The notes beneath the pieces are model-generated. The model was given only the letters and a program-made list of their open reading frames with translations. It searched no databases and was not told the origin of the DNA. A program made the position numbers and the translations under genes. This document shows, in pieces, positions 58,890 to 64,000 of a DNA stretch of 64,000 bases. Position 1 is the stretch's first letter; every line of letters begins with the position of its first letter. This stretch comes from Psychrobacillus sp044762745 (lineage in GTDB: Bacteria > Bacillota > Bacilli > Bacillales_A > Planococcaceae), in assembly GCF_044762745.1 (NCBI RefSeq), contig NZ_JBIWEX010000002.1, forward strand, positions 124,001 through 188,000, in the 5' to 3' direction.

Positions 58890-58945
58890 TCGTTTTCCTC
58901 CTCTATTTCTCGTTGTATAACCATTATTCCTTTTCACCCTTGTTT

Positions 58946-59824
58946 TCAAACTTCCATTTTTGGATTTGTCTGTTGTTTGATCAAGGTATAAATAATGCCC
59001 CCAAAAATAAATAGAATACCAATCGATTGTAAAGTCGAAGGACGGAAATCTAAAATAAGCGTATCGAGTAGAATAGCAACGACTGGATCAACAAAAACTA
59101 ATGCAGATATGACAACTGTCGATAATTTGCGAAGACTATCAAAAAATAAGTAATAAACAAACCCCGTGTGTATCAAGCCTGTTCCTAATATGTACAGCCA
59201 ATTCGAACCATTTAACCCGTAAAACTCAGCAAAGTTCATAAATGGAAATAGGAGGGCAATTCCAATCATCGTTTGCAAAAATGTCATAGCATAAGCACTT
59301 AGTTCATTAATTCCTTTTCCAAGTAACATCGTCATCGCATAGCACAACGCTGACAACAAAGCCCATACAAAACCTGAGCCCATAAAATCCGTTAATGAAT
59401 TGAAATTTTCAATACCGATAATAAATATACTTCCAAGAAAACAAATGATAATTGCTAGTAAGGATATAATTGTCATCTTCTCTTTTAAGAATAAACTGCC
59501 TAATATTAAAACGAATATAGGTGCTAAATTATATATAGAAATGGCGACTGTAATCGACATCTCCTCAAATGCTTTAAATAAAAACACCCAGTTTAACACG
59601 AGAAAAATACCGCAGATGAGCGTTTGAATGACTTCACGTTTCTTCCAAGTTTCCGCTTTATGTTGGCCAGAGATGAACCAACAAAGTCCCAAGAAAAGCG
59701 TTGCGCAAATACATCGTACGAAAACTAATTCTACCGCTGGTATACCAGTCTTCCCTGTAAAAAAACCGATTGAACCGAAAATCGCCATCGATAGGGTCAT
59801 TTTGAACATTGCTGCTCCGTTCAT
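58946..59824 (-). CDS. EamA/DMT-family transporter
   Basis: The 292-residue protein has ten helices in two EamA repeats. The first opens MFKMTLSMAIFGSIGFFTGK and the second GSGFVWALLSALCYAMTMLLGK; the late SALVFVDPVVAILLD segment is typical. Such proteins export metabolites or amino acids; the substrate is unknown. ATG 59824 follows AAGGAGGTG. It lies between the ComA-like gene and an unrecognised gene on one strand. Confidence 0.84.
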   Translation of the reverse strand: MNGAAMFKMTLSMAIFGSIGFFTGKTGIPAVELVFVRCICATLFLGLCWFISGQHKAETWKKREVIQTLICGIFLVLNWVFLFKAFEEMSITVAISIYNLAPIFVLILGSLFLKEKMTIISLLAIIICFLGSIFIIGIENFNSLTDFMGSGFVWALLSALCYAMTMLLGKGINELSAYAMTFLQTMIGIALLFPFMNFAEFYGLNGSNWLYILGTGLIHTGFVYYLFFDSLRKLSTVVISALVFVDPVVAILLDTLILDFRPSTLQSIGILFIFGGIIYTLIKQQTNPKMEV

Positions 59825-59864
59825 CACGTGCACCTCCTTACTATTTGGTTATGATTTATTGCTT

Positions 59865-60515
59865 TTAATCCATCGGTAATAGTTGGTGCTCATGTGCTTT
59901 CAAAACAGCTTCCATTCTTGATTCTACACCTAGTTTGGTGAAGATTTTTGTTAAATTATGCTCCACGGTACGCTGACTCATAATTAAGTTTCTAGCTATG
60001 ATCTTATTCGTATAACCTTTTTCTATTTCCCTTAAAATAGCTTGTTCTTTTTCTGTTAAACGAATATTCACTAAAGGGGCTTCTTTATCGATTGCAGCGT
60101 TTGGGACTTCGATTCTTTTCAGTTGACGGAGTAAGCATAGTGGGAGAACGACCTCTTCTCTTAACGCACATCGAATAGCTGTAATAATTTGATCCCCTGT
60201 TGCCGTTTTACTTAAAAAACCGGAAACATTAGCTTCTATTAACAAATTGTAATGTGTATCTATGTCAAAACCGGTATAAATTAAAATGATTGACTCTGGC
60301 TCTTTTTCTCTAATCATTTTCATCAGTTCTAAACCATTGAGTTCCGGCATATATAAATCGATTAAATATACATCGTAAGTCGTTCGCTCCAAGTGTTCCA
60401 TAACCTCTAGACTATTTGTCAGTACAGTAACATTCATATCCTTTTGTTGGTTAATAATAACCTTGGTCCCTTCACTAACTGACGGATGATCGTCCACAAT
60501 TAGCACTTCAAACAT
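59865..60515 (-). CDS. comA: NarL/LuxR-type response regulator, ComA-like
   Basis: The 216-residue regulator has a receiver domain (VLIVDDHPSVSEGTKVI at the start, phospho-acceptor Asp in VYLIDLYMPELNG near residue 52, Lys in SKTAT near 103) and a LuxR helix-turn-helix (LTEKEQAILREIEKGYTNKIIARNL and MSQRTVEHNLTKIFTKLGV). Sequence and order fit ComA, the quorum-response activator of Bacillus. ATG 60515 follows GGAGATG. The kinase gene ends two bases upstream, so the two are coupled. Confidence 0.75.
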   Translation of the reverse strand: MFEVLIVDDHPSVSEGTKVIINQQKDMNVTVLTNSLEVMEHLERTTYDVYLIDLYMPELNGLELMKMIREKEPESIILIYTGFDIDTHYNLLIEANVSGFLSKTATGDQIITAIRCALREEVVLPLCLLRQLKRIEVPNAAIDKEAPLVNIRLTEKEQAILREIEKGYTNKIIARNLIMSQRTVEHNLTKIFTKLGVESRMEAVLKAHEHQLLPMD

Positions 60516-60516
60516 T

Positions 60517-62829
60517 TCACAACATCTCCGTTCCCACTTCAATTCTGACTTTCGTTCCTTGGCCTTTAGATGAAGTTATTTCTATACGACCATCGATACT
60601 TCTAATTCGTTCTTTTATCCCTACTAGTCCCATAGAGCTAAATGAATAACCTTCATTTGTGAGGTCAAACCCTACCCCATCGTCTTTATACTTTAATATG
60701 ATTGTCTGATCGATTTGATAAAAGTCGATACTTACTTCTTTTGCGTTTGAGTGTTTCATTGCATTAGTAAGTAACTCTTGAAAAATGCGATAGAAGATAA
60801 GCTCTTCATCCTTGCTCTGATGAATATTCTCACCTATTGATACATAAAGAAGAAAGTTACAACGCAATTTTGTTTGCCGGATCAACCTATGTAAAGATTC
60901 CCTTAGCCCTTGTTCACTTAGTAATGGAGGTCGAAGTTCCATACATGTTTCCCTAATGAGATGCACATTATCTAGCATCTGTTCTTTCATCTCGTTCAAT
61001 TTATCTTTTATCACTTGATCGTTAACCATTTTATCAATACTATCCATTTCTCTTAACAGCTGCAATTGCTCTTGTAATATAGAATCATGCAAATCATTGG
61101 ATAAATTTGCCCGCTCTTTTTCTGAAAGTGCAAATAATAATTTGGACATCCATTTCGGATACTCATCGGTTTCTTGCAATTTTAGTTTGTCAATTTGTTC
61201 GACTAATCCTTCTATTAGTTTCATATTTTCCACGACAACATTTGCATAGTAAGCCATCATCTCAATCCAAATTTTCTCATCACTTTTCAACTTTGTTCCT
61301 GACTTTTTCTCATCACATATAATAAGTTTTTTAATCCCAATGTCACTACCCACGACTACAGCAAAACCTCTTGAAAAAGTGAAAATTTCTCCTACCGATT
61401 CATACTCCCATTCCACTTCTTCCAATTCCGTTAGATTTATAAAAGTGTCTGATGATAAATAGTGAACTTTCCAAGCCTTCGTCGACTCTTGTTGCTGTAT
61501 TTCTACAAAAGTTGCGCTTTGTACGTTCAACGTGTTTTCCATCTCTTTTAAGATCCGATCAACAACCATTTGTGCTTTGTTTTCGTCTTTTGTTTTTTGG
61601 AAAAAAGTATACATATTCGTTTGTAAATTGCCTTTAGTTGAAAACATATACTTTCTATTTTTATAATCTATCCGTTCTTTCACGTACAAAAAGAGAATGC
61701 TACCGACAAAAAGCATGATAAATATAAAGATAACTTCTTCCAGCGGTATGCTTTTTCCTAAGGATAAACCAATGATTCCGCAAATGATGAGCGAGAATGG
61801 AAAAGCGAGTACAGTATAATACTTAAACCGGCTCAAAATATAGTCAATATCGAACAGCCTTTCAGCGACTTGCAAATAAATAAAGCTAATAGGAATGAAA
61901 ACTAAAAACATAACAGCTAATTCAGCATTCACAATTGATTTAGAAAAAAGTACTGCCGGAATTGCATACAAAAAAGTAAATGGACTAAAAGCTAAAATAA
62001 AGATAAATATAAGAAGCTTAACTGCTTGGCTACCAGGTTGTTCTTTATATTTAGAGTAGTTTTTGATAAATAAAGCCAGAATAAATATAAGTAAGAAGCT
62101 AAATATACCTAACTCTAACATCGTTCCAATAGTAATGAATGATGGAACTAATAGAGTAATTATATTTGCCACAAAAATGAATAATGGAAGGCAAAATAAT
62201 TTTCGAAGGGTTGATCGACTGATGAACGTAACTTGAAACTTTTCCAAAAAAACTTTTAAAAACTGGATATAAAGAACAAGACATCCTACAAGCGTTACCC
62301 CATTGACTATACGAGCTACTATATCTGCACGACTCGAAGCACCTGCGCTCCCATAAGCTAAGGCAATACATAATAAAAACTGGATTAATATAAACGCAGA
62401 AAGTTCTTCCTTTTGTTTTCGGTATATATAGATGGCAACATATACAGTTAATACTAAATATAGAAGTGGAAAGAGTAAATGCGAGAAAAGCTGACTTGGC
62501 ACGGATGCAAAAGAAACAGAGAAGTTCTTCTGTTCACCGTTTTCACCTAAAAAAGTCAAACTTTTTGCTGTTCTAACAATCTGTTGTTTCAAAATTTGAT
62601 TGTTCTGTTCCGGTTTCTCACCATCTATCTTCTGTAAAACATCGCCAATTTCAATATCTTGGTTATACGCCCATCCGTTGTCATATATTTGATTTACTAT
62701 CCAATTGCCGTTATCATTTTTAACACCAAAACCAATAAGTGGCGATTGCATCGTAATATAAGTTGCATAAATCATGAATATAAGGACTGTTCCTATAGGA
62801 ATTAGTATTTTTTTATCTAAATGTCTCAT
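60517..62829 (-). CDS. comP: Membrane sensor histidine kinase, ComP-like
   Basis: The 770-residue kinase matches ComP in length and plan. It has an N-terminal helix, a PDZ-like extracytoplasmic domain (about 30-105, GDVLQKIDGEKPE), about eight further helices to residue 390, and a cytoplasmic region ending in HisKA_3 and HATPase_c. The phospho-acceptor is His581 in SNDLHDSILQEQ, with ATP-binding motifs DDGVGFD and GLVGIKERI. In Bacillus ComP reads the ComX pheromone. No comQ or comX is present here, so the ligand is unknown. Confidence 0.8.
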   Translation of the reverse strand: MRHLDKKILIPIGTVLIFMIYATYITMQSPLIGFGVKNDNGNWIVNQIYDNGWAYNQDIEIGDVLQKIDGEKPEQNNQILKQQIVRTAKSLTFLGENGEQKNFSVSFASVPSQLFSHLLFPLLYLVLTVYVAIYIYRKQKEELSAFILIQFLLCIALAYGSAGASSRADIVARIVNGVTLVGCLVLYIQFLKVFLEKFQVTFISRSTLRKLFCLPLFIFVANIITLLVPSFITIGTMLELGIFSFLLIFILALFIKNYSKYKEQPGSQAVKLLIFIFILAFSPFTFLYAIPAVLFSKSIVNAELAVMFLVFIPISFIYLQVAERLFDIDYILSRFKYYTVLAFPFSLIICGIIGLSLGKSIPLEEVIFIFIMLFVGSILFLYVKERIDYKNRKYMFSTKGNLQTNMYTFFQKTKDENKAQMVVDRILKEMENTLNVQSATFVEIQQQESTKAWKVHYLSSDTFINLTELEEVEWEYESVGEIFTFSRGFAVVVGSDIGIKKLIICDEKKSGTKLKSDEKIWIEMMAYYANVVVENMKLIEGLVEQIDKLKLQETDEYPKWMSKLLFALSEKERANLSNDLHDSILQEQLQLLREMDSIDKMVNDQVIKDKLNEMKEQMLDNVHLIRETCMELRPPLLSEQGLRESLHRLIRQTKLRCNFLLYVSIGENIHQSKDEELIFYRIFQELLTNAMKHSNAKEVSIDFYQIDQTIILKYKDDGVGFDLTNEGYSFSSMGLVGIKERIRSIDGRIEITSSKGQGTKVRIEVGTEML

Positions 62830-62858
62830 GTCTCAACCGTCTTTCTCCTATTGTATTG

Positions 62859-63380
62859 TTAACCTCCAATAAACAATACGCACTGGCTGATACCAATAAA
62901 AAATGCGGCATGTTGAATTGGTGAATCTTCAGCTATTTCCAGCTGGATTAAAAATTCCCCTTCTACATCTGCTTTCCACCTTGCAATTTCTTTGTCTTTC
63001 CATATAAATCGTGACCAGCCTTCCATTTCTTTCTGTATGTTGATTTGCATGTTACCGCTTTTAATGATTAAATCTGGGATCAGTTCTTTCCATTTATCGT
63101 AAGACACCATATATTTTTCCTTATGCAAATAGTCGTAGGCTTCATAATAAACCCTGCCTTTTCTCGTAATCTTTTTGCATGAAAACACGAGTTGGTCTTC
63201 CAGATTGTATACGTCGTATTGTAAAAAATAACGATAATCCATTAGCTTGTCTACCATTTTTTTGATGGTATTAGAATAATGCCTTTGAAACTTAAAGGTA
63301 GCGATGCTTTCTTCATTATATGCATAAGTAATTGGTGTTGTTTCAAGGGAAATTGGTTGTGCATATGTAAATTTGTACAT
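62859..63380 (-). CDS. Tubby C-terminal-like domain protein
   Basis: The 173-residue protein has the beta-strand pattern of the bacterial tubby-like/LURP-one fold: FKFQRHYSNTIKKMVDKLM, then YDVYNLEDQLVFSCKK, then WSRFIWKDKEIARWKADVEGEFL, and a hydrophobic C-terminal helix. Tubby-like folds bind phosphoinositides in eukaryotes; the bacterial role is unknown. AAAGGAG precedes ATG 63380. It ends 29 bp before the ComP-like gene and takes the place where comX would be expected. Confidence 0.7.
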   Translation of the reverse strand: MYKFTYAQPISLETTPITYAYNEESIATFKFQRHYSNTIKKMVDKLMDYRYFLQYDVYNLEDQLVFSCKKITRKGRVYYEAYDYLHKEKYMVSYDKWKELIPDLIIKSGNMQINIQKEMEGWSRFIWKDKEIARWKADVEGEFLIQLEIAEDSPIQHAAFFIGISQCVLFIGG

Positions 63381-63418
63381 GTTCAGTTCTCCTTTTTCTT
63401 TAACCATAACACAAATAG

Positions 63419-63454
63419 AACCTCCTTTAGATAGTGAATTCTAAAGGAGGTTTT
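63419..63454. terminator. Hairpin between the tubby-like gene and a gene remnant
   Basis: AACCTCCTTTAGA pairs with TCTAAAGGAGGTT around TAGTGAA, followed by TT on the + side. It could end the remnant's old transcript. Confidence 0.55.
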
Positions 63455-63657
63455 CCCTTTGATAATTTAATATGTCTTCCATAGATTTTTCAAATGGAAT
63501 AAGCGGTGACCATCCTGTTTGCAATAATAATGATGGTGTAGTGACATCTAATTTTTCTTTCCTATTTTCCAATGACTGTATATCGATGTCCACTTTGGAT
63601 AAAGTTTGTAGCACATCTATAATTTCCTGCTTACGAGGAAAAGTTAGTACCTAATTA
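63441..63657 (-). pseudogene. C-terminal fragment of a GDP-sugar reductase/epimerase
   Basis: About 70 codons read RKQEIIDVLQTLSKVDIDIQ then VTTPSLLLQTGWSPLIPFEKSMEDILNYQR and stop. This matches the end of extended short-chain dehydrogenases such as GDP-4-dehydro-6-deoxy-mannose reductase, where S-x-x-EI-D-LL-LSKV and TGW-P-IPLE-T-D-L-YWR are conserved. The NAD-binding domain and the Y-x3-K site are absent, and a stop precedes the fragment. It is the leftover of a deleted surface-sugar gene. Confidence 0.65.
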
Positions 63658-63785
63658 GAATATTTGTAGATGGTCTCGAAACACAAACGAGATCATCTTT
63701 TTATTTTTTGCATATAGGAAGTCAGCCCTAATGACCAAACAGGAAATAAAAGACTTATTAATAGAAGGCGGCTTTTTAAACTAAT

Positions 63786-63839
63786 AAAAGAGGCTTTTTT
63801 TGAGTAGTTAATAATCCACTCGAAAGAAGCCTCTTTTTT
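63786..63839. terminator. Terminator of the EamA gene at the right edge
   Basis: AAAAGAGGCTT pairs with AAGCCTCTTTT, with an inner GAGT/ACTC stem and T-tracts on both sides. Confidence 0.82.
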
Positions 63840-63865
63840 GCTATTCATGTTTTCGTCTGTTTAAC

Positions 63866-64000
63866 TCAACTATCTCTAGATTTTTTATATCGGCTCATTT
63901 GCTGCGTTAGAAACATGAATACGCCAAGCAAAACAAGCAATCCACCAACAATTTGCCAACCAACAAGACGCTCACCTAAAAAGATAGCCGCAAGTATAGT
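63866..64000 (-). CDS. EamA/DMT-family transporter, C-terminal end only
   Basis: The last 44 codons (AAIFLGERLVGWQIVGG, a final helix and a basic tail QMSRYKKSRDS) are visible and the rest lies beyond the window. The F-LGE segment followed by W-x-x-G-G-x-L-I/L-x-x-G is the standard ending of EamA-family exporters. No function can be assigned from this piece. Confidence 0.75.
   Translation of the reverse strand, partial: TILAAIFLGERLVGWQIVGGLLVLLGVFMFLTQQMSRYKKSRDS

Noticed and set aside
63731..63784. A 17-codon + strand frame MTKQEIKDLLIEGGFLN near the ComP locus, considered as a ComX-like peptide.
   Set aside because: No ribosome site, wrong strand and place relative to comP, and no C-terminal Trp to be modified; more likely chance or a gene fragment.

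Overview
The window is 64 kb of AT-rich chromosomal DNA from a low-GC, endospore-forming Bacillota. Strong AGGAGG-type ribosome binding sites, GTG/TTG starts, T-box leaders, a GerW-family gene, a ComP/ComA-type pair, an Mrp antiporter and the repeat families point to Planococcaceae/Bacillaceae, perhaps a Psychrobacillus or Lysinibacillus relative. That placement is inferred from remembered family resemblance; no search was run. No rRNA, tRNA, CRISPR array, prophage or complete insertion sequence was seen. The gene content looks like an ordinary core/accessory mix.

Layout. 0-4.9 kb: mrpABCD (minus, cut by the left edge), divergent from a KdpD-type universal-stress protein. 4.9-15.9 kb: Fsr-type MFS exporter, YetF-like protein, DUF4309-GH3 glycosidase, HxlR regulator with a DsbA/SpxH-like protein, cupin, phosphatase, MerR-TipAS regulator, NUDIX, alkyltransferase-like protein, PadR/DUF4097 operon and a beta clamp that is not beside dnaA. 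15.9-21 kb: DinB, GNAT, aroD and an alkylation-repair cluster (ogt, adaA, divergent alkA). 21-28 kb: secreted protein, two ABC exporters, and an ABC-F ribosome-protection gene behind a transcription-attenuation leader. 28-38.5 kb: yebC-type translation factor, small acetyltransferases and phosphatases, two genes broken by frameshifts, AraC/GyrI-like regulator, VanZ, PadR/DUF2812, and a GerW-like gene without a normal start codon. 38.5-40.4 kb: threonyl-tRNA synthetase lacking its editing domains, behind two tandem threonine T-boxes. 41-48 kb: katE, acyl-CoA dehydrogenase, fabI, nucleoside hydrolase and ribokinase. 48-52 kb: tatA next to a Tat-exported two-subunit GMC dehydrogenase and the remnant of a second copy. 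52-58 kb: aminotransferase, MATE exporter and a glnQHMP-type amino-acid ABC transporter. 58-64 kb: unknown protein, EamA transporter, ComA/ComP-type two-component system, tubby-like protein, sugar-nucleotide reductase remnant and a second EamA gene cut by the right edge.

The most unusual material is non-coding. Five intergenic arrays of unrelated or loosely related units all repeat at 21 nt (one step is 20). Two copies of a roughly 140-205 bp three-hairpin element share a conserved CATCCGCCGGAGGC box while their stem sequences differ with pairing kept. A second palindromic family (CCGCGGAAAGCGTCCGCC) has one long and one short copy. Several regulator genes carry clear candidate operators: a MerR dyad in a 19-bp spacer, an HxlR dyad on a strong promoter, and nested dyads at a PadR promoter.
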